Shown: positions 27,668 through 37,670, numbered from the stretch's first letter. The stretch: DNA of 64,000 bases from Flavobacteriales bacterium UBA7468 (GCA_002478565.1 DLPC01000004.1:59564-123563), one strand, 5' to 3'. Numbers and translations: made by a program. Notes: generated from the letters alone by a model not told the origin.

Positions 27668-29140
27668 TTATTTCATGGCATCGCGATTTTGCAATAGTTT
27701 GAGTAGTTCTTTTAGGTCGATTAAGCGCAAGAGTGTCATGCATACAAAACTAATAATCACATCAAGGATGATCAAGGAACTTTTACCCAGAGAGTAACTA
27801 ATTGGGCTAAAAGCAACTACCAAGTACCAGATTGAAAGCAAAAAGAAAAGCATTGCAAATTGCAAAAAGAGTTTGCTAGAAAATTGGATGTTAAAAAGTT
27901 TGTAGCAGTAGTATCTCTGGACCCCAGCCATCAATAATTGCGTTAATGCTGCTACCATTGCTGAAAAACCTGCTTGGAACTGATGGTATTCATTGATCAA
28001 CCAAATATTTAGACCAATATTGATGAGCACTCCGATGGCAGATATTTTATTTAATAGTTTGAGAGATCCATTTGCAGTCAGCAGCGATCCATAAATCAAG
28101 TTACTAGCCAAGCCGAAAAATGCAATGCTCAGAAAGCACAATATGTCATGTAGAAAAACGGAACTGTGCGTATAAATAAGATCTAGAAAAAATCCCCCAT
28201 GAAAAATGGCGAACACAATAAAGGTGAGGCTTGCCCCAAGTAGTAATTTACTGGCCTGATGCGATAATCCTTGAATATCTTGAGGAGCGTACTTTATGGA
28301 TCTAGCAAACATAGGCAAAAGGAGTCCGGCAAATACCATTGCAAACATGTAAAGCGCATCAATGAGCCGAAAGGCTTGTGCATAATAACTGGCAGCTTCT
28401 ACCCCAGCTAACCAGTTAAGAATGATGGCATCACTCCGTGTATATAGCATCATGAGCACAATGAGCAGTGCATAAGGAAAAGCAGTTTTTACAAGTGTTT
28501 TTATCAATTGCCAATTAGGAAGTAGAAGCGGTGGTTGAATGGTCTTGAAAATTGTCAAACCCGCCAGTAAAAAGGTGAGTCCGTAGCCGGCAAACTGCAA
28601 GAAAGCATACGTTTGGATATCTACGAGTTTGAAGCCATCAGGGTATACGTACAGCAGATACCCCATTGAGAAAATCAGCAACAAACGGTCGAGCACACTG
28701 AACAATGCGTCCAAACGAAACCGATGCATCCCAGCAAAGAAACTGCGGAAATACGCTATGTTGGCGATTAAAAATTGATTCAATCCTAATAATAAGATCA
28801 ATGTATAATCATTCCAGCTCAAGCGTATAAATAGGTTGATACAGAAGAGGCCTATGATGTAAAATATCATCAGGGCAAACCTAAATATGAATATGCTGCT
28901 AAATTGCTGCTTGGCTGCTTCAATGTTTTGAGCGGCGAGTTTGGTACTTAGGTTATTGACACCGAAATCAAATAAAATTGAAAGTATTAAACTCAGATTG
29001 AAAATCGCAAAATAGAAACCATATTCGGAGCCAACTTCATTTTGAACTGCAGCATCTATGATAAAAATGGCTGCAGGTTTGATCAATAGGTTGAGACCTA
29101 AAGAAAAAAATAAGTTGGAATAAAAACTGCGTTCTTTCAT
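27668..29140 (-). CDS. Polysaccharide flippase (Wzx / MVF-MATE superfamily)
   Basis: 490 residues, almost entirely hydrophobic, with 12-14 predicted membrane segments. The N-terminal F-Y-S-N-L-F-F-S-L-G-L-N and the G-V-N-N-L-S-T-K-L-A motifs resemble polysaccharide export flippases. It should move lipid-linked oligosaccharide units across the inner membrane for the polymerase/ligase and Wzz encoded downstream. The 45-base upstream gap holds a TATCTTTG element and a near-perfect 20-base palindrome between it and the ATG. Confidence 0.88.
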   Translation of the reverse strand: MKERSFYSNLFFSLGLNLLIKPAAIFIIDAAVQNEVGSEYGFYFAIFNLSLILSILFDFGVNNLSTKLAAQNIEAAKQQFSSIFIFRFALMIFYIIGLFCINLFIRLSWNDYTLILLLGLNQFLIANIAYFRSFFAGMHRFRLDALFSVLDRLLLIFSMGYLLYVYPDGFKLVDIQTYAFLQFAGYGLTFLLAGLTIFKTIQPPLLLPNWQLIKTLVKTAFPYALLIVLMMLYTRSDAIILNWLAGVEAASYYAQAFRLIDALYMFAMVFAGLLLPMFARSIKYAPQDIQGLSHQASKLLLGASLTFIVFAIFHGGFFLDLIYTHSSVFLHDILCFLSIAFFGLASNLIYGSLLTANGSLKLLNKISAIGVLINIGLNIWLINEYHQFQAGFSAMVAALTQLLMAGVQRYYCYKLFNIQFSSKLFLQFAMLFFLLSIWYLVVAFSPISYSLGKSSLIILDVIISFVCMTLLRLIDLKELLKLLQNRDAMK

Positions 29141-29141
29141 G

Positions 29142-29161
29142 AGCTGATCTGCAGGTCAGCT
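29142..29161. promoter_or_regulatory. Near-perfect 20-base palindrome in the flippase leader
   Basis: AGCTGATCTGCAGGTCAGCT is self-complementary except for one symmetrical pair, which could form a G-U wobble in RNA. It fills the space between the promoter element and the flippase ATG. It could be an operator overlapping the start of transcription or a hairpin that masks the start codon. Confidence 0.5.
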
Positions 29162-29162
29162 T

Positions 29163-29170
29163 CAAAGATA
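29163..29170 (-). promoter_or_regulatory. -7 element (TATCTTTG) of the flippase operon
   Basis: Exact TAnnTTTG match on the minus strand, 22 bases before the ATG at 29140 and 1 base from the palindrome. Confidence 0.6.
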
Positions 29171-29185
29171 GGACTTTATCTAGGA

Positions 29186-31885
29186 TTAGCGCAGTAAGTT
29201 CACATGACCCGTAATGAGTTTGCGCTCATCCAAATCAGGATTTTTGTAGACGATACGGTATTGATATAAGCCAATTGGTGCATCAATGCCATCGGGTCCG
29301 TAGGTTCCGTCCCAACCGACTTGTGCATTATGACTTTCAAATATGACTTCGCCCCAACGGTTATAAATCGTTAGCTCAAAATTGGCGGGATCATACCCAG
29401 AGAAAAAGACTGGGCAGAACACTTGGTTATTGAGGTCTCCGTCTGGTGTAAAGGTATTTGGAATGTAAACTAATTCATTGTATTGGTAGCCTATACTCAC
29501 CGTGGTGGCATCTGAACATTGCAAATCAGTTAAAGCTGTTAGCGTGATGGTATAACCATTCATTGTATTTTGGAATACGTGTGAAGGTTCAAAATCATAA
29601 GCAAATTGTCCATCCCCGAAATCCCATACGTAGTTTGTCGCGCCGAGCGAGAGATTATCAAACATCACATACTGCGCTTCTTGTGTAAAGACAGAAATTG
29701 GAGATTCAAAAGAAGCAACCGGGAGGTCCTCTACATAAATATAGTTGGTTTCGGTATGAATATCATAACAGCCCAAAGCTGTAGTCGCGGCAAGTGTAAC
29801 GTCAAATGTACCTCCTATAGGGAAGGTAATTGTTGGCGTAGCTCCTGAAGCACCAAGTGCATTACTTGTACTCCAACTGTAAGTCGCATTGCTTTGATCA
29901 TCTGCTGTAAATTGTACGCTTAACGGTGCACAACCTTCAATTGGGGTAGCACTGAAAGTTACTACAGGCAATGGATTGACAACAATTGTACTTGTTGCTG
30001 GTAAACTAGGGCAGTTATTTAGGGTATAAACTACGCTCAACGTGGTGTCTTGTAGGGGTGTCAGTGTCTGAATGGCTCCACCGGCAATTTGGTTAGGCCC
30101 CCAAGTATAACTTCCGCCTAGTAAGTCAGGAGTAGCAGTAATGGTAACAGGGTCAGTTTCACAAATAGTTGCACTATTTAAAGTGACAACAGGGATAGGA
30201 TTCACAGTAACTTGTGCAGTTGCTGCGGGGCTTGTACAGTTATTGAGCGTGTACGTAACCGTGTAATTTGTACTGGCCGCTGGCCACACCGTATTGGTAT
30301 CATTTGCAACGGCATTTGACCATAAAAAAGTACCGCCGGGTAAATTAGCACTGGCCACTAAATTGACTGTGTCTCCAAAACAGATAACCGCGTTAGAAGT
30401 TGTAGCCACTGGAATTGGATTGACCAAAACAGTTATTTGAACGGTATCTTGACAACTCAATAAGTCATAAATGACGGTGTAGGTAGTGGTCGTTGCAGGA
30501 GTTACAGTTACAGTACTACTGCTAGCCGCAATAGGGTTCCAAGAATAAGTTCCTCCGGTTAAATCGACATTTGTAGCTAAAGTAGTAGCGCTACCAAAAC
30601 AAATGGTATCATTGACTCCAGTAATAACAGGATATGGTTTGACAACAATTGTTCCGGTGACACTTGGGCTCACACAACCATTAGCACTTGTATAAACCAC
30701 ACTATAGTTGGTCGTTGTTGTTGGGGCTTCAGATAAACTGGCAGTTGTTGCACCGGTGCTCCATAAGTAGGTCCCGCCCGCGCTGACATTATTTACATAG
30801 AGTGTTCCGGTCGAACCAACACATACAGAATCAACAGTAACAGTAGGTTGAGGTGTTTGCTCAACAGTAACAGTAACGGTGTTGGTCCCGGTACAGCCGT
30901 TAGCTGTGTATTCCACAGTGTAGGTAGTGGTGGTTGTGGGTGAAACGCTCACGCTTGCCCCCGTACCTATGGATGTTCCATTGAGCAACCAATTGTAGGT
31001 CCCTCCACTGACAGCAGAAGTTGCAGTAAGCGTTGTTGAGCCGCCCACACAAATTGTGGCGGGTGTTGCAGTTACTGCTGGCCCTGGATTGACCGTAACC
31101 GTGGTTGTTGCATTGACTGTTCCACAGTTAGGAACGGTCAAAGTAACGGTATAGGTTCCAGCTGCTAATAGTGTAGGGCTAGGAATTGTAGGATTTTGAA
31201 CCGTAGATGTGAAGTTATTTGGCCCTGTCCAGCTGTAGGTGTAGTTATTGCCTGTCGGATTCGGTACCGCACCAAAAGATAAACTCTGACCACTACAAAT
31301 AGGGCTTGTATTACTTGCGGTAAGCGCAGGAGTCGTACAGCAATTGATATACATACTAATGCGCCCGATATTATAGTTTACCTCGGACCAAATATTGGCC
31401 ATTGGCGCACCTGTTCCTGCTGGGCAAGACTGCATGCCGCTTCGTTGAAGAGTGGTATTGAATCCGTTGATACTCGTTACAAAATTTGCAGGCCCATAAC
31501 TATTGACGCAGTTTGCCCCGCGGGCACCATAAACACCAATAATTTCACCTGCTGCAACTGGAATATTGCAGGCAACAACTTGGGTGGCTGGTGCATTAGA
31601 GATGGTAAATAATTGAATGAAATTATTGGTTGTTCCTGCAAAAGCAGGTGGTGGCCCAGCGGTAAATTTCACTACTCGGATAGTTTGTGTTCCTGTTGGG
31701 TTTGCGTCTGGTGGAATATACAAGCCGCAAATAGTAAAACTGGTAGGTGCGGTAAAATGATAACCGCGGATCATACTGGTAAATGTTGTTACTTGTGTAC
31801 CAACACTGATTGGTGTTCCTTGTGCAGAGACACTTATTTGTAATCCAGTATAGATGAAAAGTAGTAGTAGTAGTTTTCTAACCAT
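29186..31885 (-). CDS. Giant T9SS type B secreted repeat protein (Ig/PKD-like, gliding-motility C-terminal domain)
   Basis: 899 residues. A signal peptide (cleavage near V-S-A-Q-G) is followed by an N-terminal beta domain (about 20-180), then roughly seven tandem ~80-residue units, each with G-G-T-Y-x-W or G-G-S-Y-x-W and ending in T-V-T-V-N-P. A PKD domain lies near 740-790 (W-D-F-G-D-G). The C-terminal ~90 residues are the gliding-motility-associated domain: N-T-F-T-P-D-G-D, I-Y-N-R-W-G-E-V-I-F, W-D-G-T-Y. It is a surface adhesin-like cargo. It is a paralogue of the upstream gene and overlaps it by one base in a TAATG junction, so the two are made together. Confidence 0.92.
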   Translation of the reverse strand: MVRKLLLLLFIYTGLQISVSAQGTPISVGTQVTTFTSMIRGYHFTAPTSFTICGLYIPPDANPTGTQTIRVVKFTAGPPPAFAGTTNNFIQLFTISNAPATQVVACNIPVAAGEIIGVYGARGANCVNSYGPANFVTSINGFNTTLQRSGMQSCPAGTGAPMANIWSEVNYNIGRISMYINCCTTPALTASNTSPICSGQSLSFGAVPNPTGNNYTYSWTGPNNFTSTVQNPTIPSPTLLAAGTYTVTLTVPNCGTVNATTTVTVNPGPAVTATPATICVGGSTTLTATSAVSGGTYNWLLNGTSIGTGASVSVSPTTTTTYTVEYTANGCTGTNTVTVTVEQTPQPTVTVDSVCVGSTGTLYVNNVSAGGTYLWSTGATTASLSEAPTTTTNYSVVYTSANGCVSPSVTGTIVVKPYPVITGVNDTICFGSATTLATNVDLTGGTYSWNPIAASSSTVTVTPATTTTYTVIYDLLSCQDTVQITVLVNPIPVATTSNAVICFGDTVNLVASANLPGGTFLWSNAVANDTNTVWPAASTNYTVTYTLNNCTSPAATAQVTVNPIPVVTLNSATICETDPVTITATPDLLGGSYTWGPNQIAGGAIQTLTPLQDTTLSVVYTLNNCPSLPATSTIVVNPLPVVTFSATPIEGCAPLSVQFTADDQSNATYSWSTSNALGASGATPTITFPIGGTFDVTLAATTALGCYDIHTETNYIYVEDLPVASFESPISVFTQEAQYVMFDNLSLGATNYVWDFGDGQFAYDFEPSHVFQNTMNGYTITLTALTDLQCSDATTVSIGYQYNELVYIPNTFTPDGDLNNQVFCPVFFSGYDPANFELTIYNRWGEVIFESHNAQVGWDGTYGPDGIDAPIGLYQYRIVYKNPDLDERKLITGHVNLLR

Positions 31886-34800
31886 TAGCGAATTAGGTTT
31901 ATGTGCCCCTCAATCACTTTTCTGTCATCAAGTGCAGGCACCTTTATTGTAATTCTGTAAATATACGTACCATTTTGGCATTGGTTGCCATTGGCGCCAT
32001 AAGTTCCGTCCCACCCAATGGCTGGATTCTTGGATTCAAAGATCAATTCTCCCCAACGATCAAATACTTCGAAAAGATAATTATTCACATCTATTCCGTA
32101 GGTAAAGATCGGTTTAAATACTTGATTATATTGATCTCCATCTGGGGTAAAGGTATTTGGAATATAATAAACCAGACCAGGATCGAATTCAATGAGATAC
32201 GTAGCAGTATCAGTACACCCTAAATTTGAAGCAGCAACCAGAGTTACGGTAATCCCTTGATTTTCTTGGTTATTGAAAATATGAAACGGAGCAATTTCAT
32301 TGGATGTAGCGCCATCTCCAAAATCCCAGAAATAAGTTTGAGCACTGCTAGAATTATTCCAAAAAGACAAGCCTTGATTGGGTTCTGTAAACATTTCTGA
32401 TGATGGTTCAAAAGCGGCCACCGGATAAGCATCAACGAGAATCGGAGTCGTTAAAAAGCTTGAACTTGTACAGCCGTTTAGCGTGGTCGTGAGTGAAATA
32501 TTATAGGTTCCAGCACCATTAAAAGTGTATGTCAGAGAACTCACTGAACCAATATTTTGAGAATTACTTTGCCAAGAGTAGGAGTCATAATTATTCTGGT
32601 CAGGGGTAAAGGTTACTTCAATTGGGACGCAACCACCATTCATCGAAGCACTGAAGGTACTAATTGGCAAAGGATTTACTGTAATTTGTGCAAAAACGGT
32701 GTCGCTATAACAACCGTTAAGTACATTATAAACAGAGATACTGGTATCCTGAATTGGAGATAAAGAAAAACTCGCGTTTCCTGCACTCGCGTTTGGCCCC
32801 CAATAGAAAGTCCCTGAAGGAGTCGCACTTGCGTTTAAAGTAGCCGAGCTACCCGCACAAATAGTTTGATTGTTAACACTAATTGACGGAACTGGTAGTA
32901 CAGTAATGGTAGCAGTTGATGGTATAGAACTACAGCCGTCTAAAGTATAAACCACACTATAATTTGTGGTTGCAACAGGGCTGAGCGTTTGAGACGGACT
33001 AGGGCTACCATTCGACCAAAGAAAACTACCATTTGCTAAATTGGCAGCAGCAGAAATTGTTCCGCTTTGTCCCGCACAAATACTAGCATTTTGTGTCGTA
33101 ACCACAGGTACTGGTTTGACAATGATGCTTGCAAACGCAGTGTCTGTACAACCAGCAACAGTATAAATAACTTGATAAGAATTGGTAGAACTCGGAGAGA
33201 TACTAAGACTTGACAGATTATTGAGCAAGGGCGACCAATTGTAGGTGCCTCCTGGAATGGAAACAAGGGTCGTAATAGTTCCTACACTTCCAGCACAAAT
33301 AGTATCGTTTTGTGCAGTAATTACAGGATAAGGATTGACAACAACGGTACTGTTGACGGGGTTGGCACAAGAGCCGAGTGTGGGTGTAAAGGTATACGTT
33401 GTAGTCGTATTAAAATTAGGAGCTGGGCTCCAGGAACCACTCACACCGTTCGTTGAAGTCGATGGCAGCGAGAAAGTGCCTCCAGCACAAATAGGTGCAA
33501 TGGCGTTAAATACAGGTGTTGTATTGGCTTGAAAGTTAATTGTGATAGTCTCTGTATCAACACAGCCATTTGTGCCTGTTGCTGTTACGGTATATGTTCC
33601 TGCCGTAGTGACTGTTAAATTGCTCGTGCTACTGAGCACATTGGTACTATTCGACCAACTGTAACTAACTCCGCCACTTGCATTGAGTAAAATTGAGGTG
33701 ACATTACAATTGAGTGTGCTTGTACCAGTTGTATTTTGAATGACTGCCACTGGAGGCGTAATGTTTTGTGTAATGACAATCACCTCTGTGTCAATACAAC
33801 CATTTAGCCCCGTTACTGCTAAAGTATAGGTACCTGGAGTTGTGATGGTTGCTGTGTTTGTGGTTGAGATAGTGGTTGTCCCATTTGACCACGAATAAGC
33901 GTTCCCACCAGCACCATTTAGCGTAATGGTTGGCGTGCTACATGTTAGTACTTGTGTATTTGGGCTTGTAGTGATTAGCGCTGTAGGCAAGGTGATATCT
34001 TGAGTAATGATGATGCTACTGGTGGCGGTACAACCGTTTTGGTCGAGAATTCCGACAGTATAGGTTCCGGGCGTGGTTATGTTTATTGATGAACCTGTTG
34101 ATATTGGTGTGACTCCATTAGCCCATGCAAAAGTGCCGTTACCGACTGCAGTCAGTGAAATGGAAGTTTGTGTACAGTTTAAAACGGTCGAACTTGCGGC
34201 ATTTGTAATGCTCAATGATGGCAAAGGATTTACTACAACAGTGGTGGTTGCAGGAAGGGCGCACAACCCAAGACTCGGTGTAAAAGTATATGTGGTGCTA
34301 ACCAAGTTGTTGGGAGCAGGAGACCAAGTCCCTGTAATATTATTAGTTGAACTCGTAGGAAGCGTAGGAAAGGCGCCACCCGCACAAATAGCTGAAATGG
34401 GACTAAAAGTTGTTGTTACATTTGGATTCACTACTACAACACCATTGATGTTGCTCGTTCCATTCCAGGCACCTCCGCCAGTTGAACTGTATCCGCCATA
34501 TACTGTGCAGCCGTTATAGGTGTAACTAAACGCATAGTAATAAGTTCCTGGAGCTAGGTTGTTTAAAGTCGCTTGATACTCATCATTGTTCGGATTGACC
34601 AATGATAATGGGTTGTAAGTGGCACTGTTCCATGCCGTAGCTGGCCATGTGGCAGGATTCGTATTAACGCTGCTAATACCATACTGAACAGTAATTCCTG
34701 CTCCTTGCCCCACAGGTTCAGTGAGCCCAGCCTCATATACTTGACCGTATATGGTTATACTTTGCCCTTCACAAATTGAACTATTTCCTGGGGACTGAAC

Positions 34801-35712
34801 ATTGACAAAATCGAGGCCATTGGTGAGTGTTGTAGTAATGGTATTGTTTGAACTACAGCCACCAACTGTATATTGAACATTATAGGATGTTGTTGCAGTA
34901 GGGCTTACAATAATGGAATTGGTAGTTTGACCCCCTGGAGTCCATAGAAAAGACCCTCCGCTTGGAGTACCTGTAGCATTTAATGTAACAGAAGATCCAG
35001 CACAAAACGTTTGAGAAGCACCAGTTATTGTTGGTGTCGGATTTACCGTGACAATTACTTGATCTGTACTTGTACAAGATCCTTGTGTCGCAGTAAGTGT
35101 GTAAGTAGTAGTAACAGAAGGTGTAGCTATTGGGTTGAGCACATTGGTGGAACTTAAACCTGTTGCGGGGCTCCAGGAAAAAGTAAGGGGAGCGGTGCTT
35201 CCCGATCCAGTTCCAATTGAAGCGGCGCCAGTTAACTGCGCTGACCCACCGGAGCAAAGGATGAGGTCATTACCTGCATTGACAATAGGATTGGTACAGG
35301 TTGTAGTCGGACAACTTGTAAAATAGGAAACAGTAGCAGGACCAAAAAGCGGGTTGCAAAAAAACTGCGAGAGTTGGATGCTGTATGCCCCACTTACGGG
35401 ACAAAGCCAAACAGCATTGGTTTGTAAAAAACCGCATTGGTCATCCCATCCTTGTACAAGTGCACCTGCTGCATTGTAAATTCTTAGGTAGGTATCAACA
35501 CTACTTAGTCCACAGGTGGCAAAGGTATAGGTGCAGCCAGCTGTTGCAGTGAAGGTAAAAACGGGTGCTGTTCCGGCAGGAAAGTTAGCTGTAAATTGAG
35601 TAGTTGTTGTTGGCGTTATGGCCGTAAAACTTGTAGGCGGAGTACAATATTGAGCGCGAAGTGGGGCCCAAATTAAAATTAGAAATAATAAAAATGAATG
35701 CCAAAAACGCAT
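31885..35712 (-). CDS. Giant T9SS type B secreted repeat protein, paralogue of the downstream gene
   Basis: 1275 residues from the ATG at 35712. That start gives a good signal peptide (MRFWHSFLLFLILIWAPLRA-Q), while the longer in-frame version begins with non-signal sequence. An N-terminal jelly-roll-like region (C-T-F-A-T-C-G, Y-L-R-I-Y-N) lies at about 25-140. Many Ser/Thr-rich ~75-85-residue Ig/PKD-like units follow, each with one or two Cys. A PKD repeat (W-D-F-G-D-G) sits near 1150. The C-terminal gliding-motility domain has N-T-F-T-P-D-G-D and F-D-R-W-G-E-L-I-F. Its stop overlaps the next ATG. Confidence 0.92.
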   Translation of the reverse strand: MRFWHSFLLFLILIWAPLRAQYCTPPTSFTAITPTTTTQFTANFPAGTAPVFTFTATAGCTYTFATCGLSSVDTYLRIYNAAGALVQGWDDQCGFLQTNAVWLCPVSGAYSIQLSQFFCNPLFGPATVSYFTSCPTTTCTNPIVNAGNDLILCSGGSAQLTGAASIGTGSGSTAPLTFSWSPATGLSSTNVLNPIATPSVTTTYTLTATQGSCTSTDQVIVTVNPTPTITGASQTFCAGSSVTLNATGTPSGGSFLWTPGGQTTNSIIVSPTATTSYNVQYTVGGCSSNNTITTTLTNGLDFVNVQSPGNSSICEGQSITIYGQVYEAGLTEPVGQGAGITVQYGISSVNTNPATWPATAWNSATYNPLSLVNPNNDEYQATLNNLAPGTYYYAFSYTYNGCTVYGGYSSTGGGAWNGTSNINGVVVVNPNVTTTFSPISAICAGGAFPTLPTSSTNNITGTWSPAPNNLVSTTYTFTPSLGLCALPATTTVVVNPLPSLSITNAASSTVLNCTQTSISLTAVGNGTFAWANGVTPISTGSSINITTPGTYTVGILDQNGCTATSSIIITQDITLPTALITTSPNTQVLTCSTPTITLNGAGGNAYSWSNGTTTISTTNTATITTPGTYTLAVTGLNGCIDTEVIVITQNITPPVAVIQNTTGTSTLNCNVTSILLNASGGVSYSWSNSTNVLSSTSNLTVTTAGTYTVTATGTNGCVDTETITINFQANTTPVFNAIAPICAGGTFSLPSTSTNGVSGSWSPAPNFNTTTTYTFTPTLGSCANPVNSTVVVNPYPVITAQNDTICAGSVGTITTLVSIPGGTYNWSPLLNNLSSLSISPSSTNSYQVIYTVAGCTDTAFASIIVKPVPVVTTQNASICAGQSGTISAAANLANGSFLWSNGSPSPSQTLSPVATTNYSVVYTLDGCSSIPSTATITVLPVPSISVNNQTICAGSSATLNASATPSGTFYWGPNASAGNASFSLSPIQDTSISVYNVLNGCYSDTVFAQITVNPLPISTFSASMNGGCVPIEVTFTPDQNNYDSYSWQSNSQNIGSVSSLTYTFNGAGTYNISLTTTLNGCTSSSFLTTPILVDAYPVAAFEPSSEMFTEPNQGLSFWNNSSSAQTYFWDFGDGATSNEIAPFHIFNNQENQGITVTLVAASNLGCTDTATYLIEFDPGLVYYIPNTFTPDGDQYNQVFKPIFTYGIDVNNYLFEVFDRWGELIFESKNPAIGWDGTYGANGNQCQNGTYIYRITIKVPALDDRKVIEGHINLIR

Positions 35713-35793
35713 GGAATTTAGTAGTTCAGGTTTAGTGCCGTTAAAGATAACAAATCGGTAACGGATTTCGTGCACTAGCGTTGCCTTTGAGGC

Positions 35794-35817
35794 AAAAAAA
35801 AGGCTTCCGAAGAAGCC
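35794..35817 (-). terminator. Intrinsic terminator downstream of accC
   Basis: Read on the minus strand, a GGCTTC / GAAGCC stem with a TTCG tetraloop is followed directly by eight T residues. It lies 7 bases after the accC stop and before the giant-protein promoter region, so it insulates the two operons. Confidence 0.9.
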
Positions 35818-35823
35818 CTATTT

Positions 35824-37158
35824 TTAATATTCAAAAGTTTCCATGAACTTGGTGGTAAAATTACCGGCATTGAAGTCCGGATTTTCCATGAGTTTTTGGT
35901 GAAACGGAATGGTGGTTTTAACACCTCCAATGACATATTCGCTCAAGGCACGTTTCATTTTTAAAATTGCTTCTTCTCTTGTTTGAGCCACTACGATTAA
36001 TTTAGAAATCATGGAGTCGTAGTGTGGCGGAATGGAGTAACCTGCATAGACATGCGCGTCAATTCTGACACCGTGACCACCAGGGCAGTGGTAATCGGTA
36101 ATTTTACCTGGGCTCGGGCGGAAGTCTGCGTAGGGATCTTCTGCATTGATACGACACTGAATAGCATGCATTGTTGGGTAGTAGTTCTTCCCAGAAATTT
36201 TTTCACCTGCAGCAATTTTGATTTGCTCTTTGATGAGGTCAAAATTGATTACTTCTTCGGTGATGGTATGTTCTACTTGAATGCGCGTGTTCATTTCCAT
36301 GAAGTAGAAGTCGCGGTTTTTATCCACTAGAAATTCAACCGTTCCAACTCCTTCGTATTTCACTGCTTTGGCTGCTTTGATAGCGGCCTCACCCATACGC
36401 TCGCGCAATTCATCTGTCATGAACGGAGATGGCGTCTCTTCTACGAGCTTTTGGTGGCGACGTTGAATAGAGCAATCGCGTTCTGAAAGATGACAAGCAT
36501 TGCCGTATTGGTCACCGGCAATTTGGATTTCAATATGGCGGGGCTCTTCAATGAATTTCTCCATGTAGATACCATCGTTGCCAAAGGCTGCTCCGGCTTC
36601 TTGGCGCGCGGAATCCCAGGCTGCTTCCATTTCCTCTGGTGTCCAGACAATGCGCATTCCTTTTCCACCACCACCTGCGGTAGCTTTTAAGATTACTGGA
36701 TATTTGATTTGTTCAGCTGTGACAAAGGCATCATCAAGGTCCTTGAGTAGACCTTTAGATCCTGGTATACATGGTACTCCTGCAGCAATCATAGTTGCTT
36801 TGGCAGTTGCTTTATCGCCCATTCCGGCAATTTGCTCAGGTAACGCACCAATGAATTTGATACCGTGTTCTTGGCATACTTTTGAAAATTTCTCATTTTC
36901 AGAAAGGAATCCATAGCCCGGGTGAATGGCATCAGCATTTGTGATTTCAGCTGCAGCAATAATATTAGGAATACTGAGATATGATTGTGAACTCACAGGG
37001 GGGCCAATACAGACTGCTTCATCTGCGAAGCGAACGGGTAAACTATCTTTATCAGCAGTAGAATAAACCGCTACTGTTTTGATGCCCATTTCTTTGCAAG
37101 TACGAATAACGCGCAACGCGATTTCACCGCGATTGGCGATCAAAATTTTCTTGAACAT
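35824..37158 (-). CDS. accC: Acetyl-CoA carboxylase, biotin carboxylase subunit
   Basis: 444 residues from the ATG at 37158 (MFKKILIANRGEIALRVIRT, the invariant family start). An in-frame start 8 codons upstream would run into accB, so I reject it. The ATP-grasp glycine loop G-G-G-G-K-G-M is near residue 165. E-R-D-C-S-I-Q-R-R-H-Q-K and E-M-N-T-R-I-Q-V-E-H are the catalytic signatures. It carboxylates the biotin on AccB. It starts 10 bases after the accB stop, and a strong terminator follows. Confidence 0.97.
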   Translation of the reverse strand: MFKKILIANRGEIALRVIRTCKEMGIKTVAVYSTADKDSLPVRFADEAVCIGPPVSSQSYLSIPNIIAAAEITNADAIHPGYGFLSENEKFSKVCQEHGIKFIGALPEQIAGMGDKATAKATMIAAGVPCIPGSKGLLKDLDDAFVTAEQIKYPVILKATAGGGGKGMRIVWTPEEMEAAWDSARQEAGAAFGNDGIYMEKFIEEPRHIEIQIAGDQYGNACHLSERDCSIQRRHQKLVEETPSPFMTDELRERMGEAAIKAAKAVKYEGVGTVEFLVDKNRDFYFMEMNTRIQVEHTITEEVINFDLIKEQIKIAAGEKISGKNYYPTMHAIQCRINAEDPYADFRPSPGKITDYHCPGGHGVRIDAHVYAGYSIPPHYDSMISKLIVVAQTREEAILKMKRALSEYVIGGVKTTIPFHQKLMENPDFNAGNFTTKFMETFEY

Positions 37159-37168
37159 AATGCTGTTT

Positions 37169-37642
37169 TTAAGCTGGGTCAACCAAGAATAATGGCTGAT
37201 CGTAATCTACTGGACTAGCGTTGTCTACGAGTACTTTTACAATTTTACCAGAAACTTCTGATTCAATTTCATTGAAAGTTTTCATGGCTTCAATGATACA
37301 AAGCTTCATACCCGGCTGAATAGCATCTCCGACATTGACAAACGGATCTTTGTCAGGGCCAGGGGTTCTGTAGAATGTTCCAATCATTGGAGATTTAATT
37401 GTAATATACTTGCTGTCGTCAGACGCTGCTGTTGGGGTAGCTTCACCATTACTTGGCGCTGCCGCAACTGGAGCAGCAGCAACTGGAGCAGGAGCGGCCA
37501 TCATAGGTGCAGCCTGGACCAATACTTGCTCTGATTGGCTTCCTTTGATAGAAATACGAAATCCTTCGCGCTCGATTTCAACTTTTCCAAGCCCAGATTT
37601 CGATACTAATTTGATGAGGTCTTTGATCTCTTCTAGATTCAT
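37169..37642 (-). CDS. accB: Acetyl-CoA carboxylase, biotin carboxyl carrier protein
   Basis: 157 residues. The N-terminal helix region is followed by an Ala/Pro-rich flexible linker (about 44-72) and the C-terminal biotinyl domain. The biotin-accepting lysine is K121 in E-A-M-K. The thumb segment S-P-M-I-G-T-F-Y-R is near residue 84. It shuttles carboxybiotin between AccC and the carboxyltransferase, whose genes are not in the window. A TAACTTTG element is 14 bases upstream, so accBC can be transcribed apart from fabH. Confidence 0.96.
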   Translation of the reverse strand: MNLEEIKDLIKLVSKSGLGKVEIEREGFRISIKGSQSEQVLVQAAPMMAAPAPVAAAPVAAAPSNGEATPTAASDDSKYITIKSPMIGTFYRTPGPDKDPFVNVGDAIQPGMKLCIIEAMKTFNEIESEVSGKIVKVLVDNASPVDYDQPLFLVDPA

Positions 37643-37656
37643 AGCAATATTTTTTT

Positions 37657-37664
37657 CAAAGTTA
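37657..37664 (-). promoter_or_regulatory. -7 element (TAACTTTG) upstream of accB
   Basis: Exact TAnnTTTG match on the minus strand in the 28-base fabH-accB gap, 14 bases before the ATG. It suggests an internal promoter for accBC. Confidence 0.5.
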
Positions 37665-37670
37665 ATTTAA

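Noticed and set aside
34073..34519. 148-codon open frame on the plus strand
   Set aside because: It is antisense to the giant repeat protein, has Val-rich low-complexity sequence mirroring Thr/Asn codons, and no promoter or family match.
29186..35712. Regularly spaced repeats that might look like a CRISPR array or minisatellite
   Set aside because: The periodicity (~240 bases) comes from protein Ig/PKD-like repeats, copies are diverged at DNA level and the frame is open throughout.
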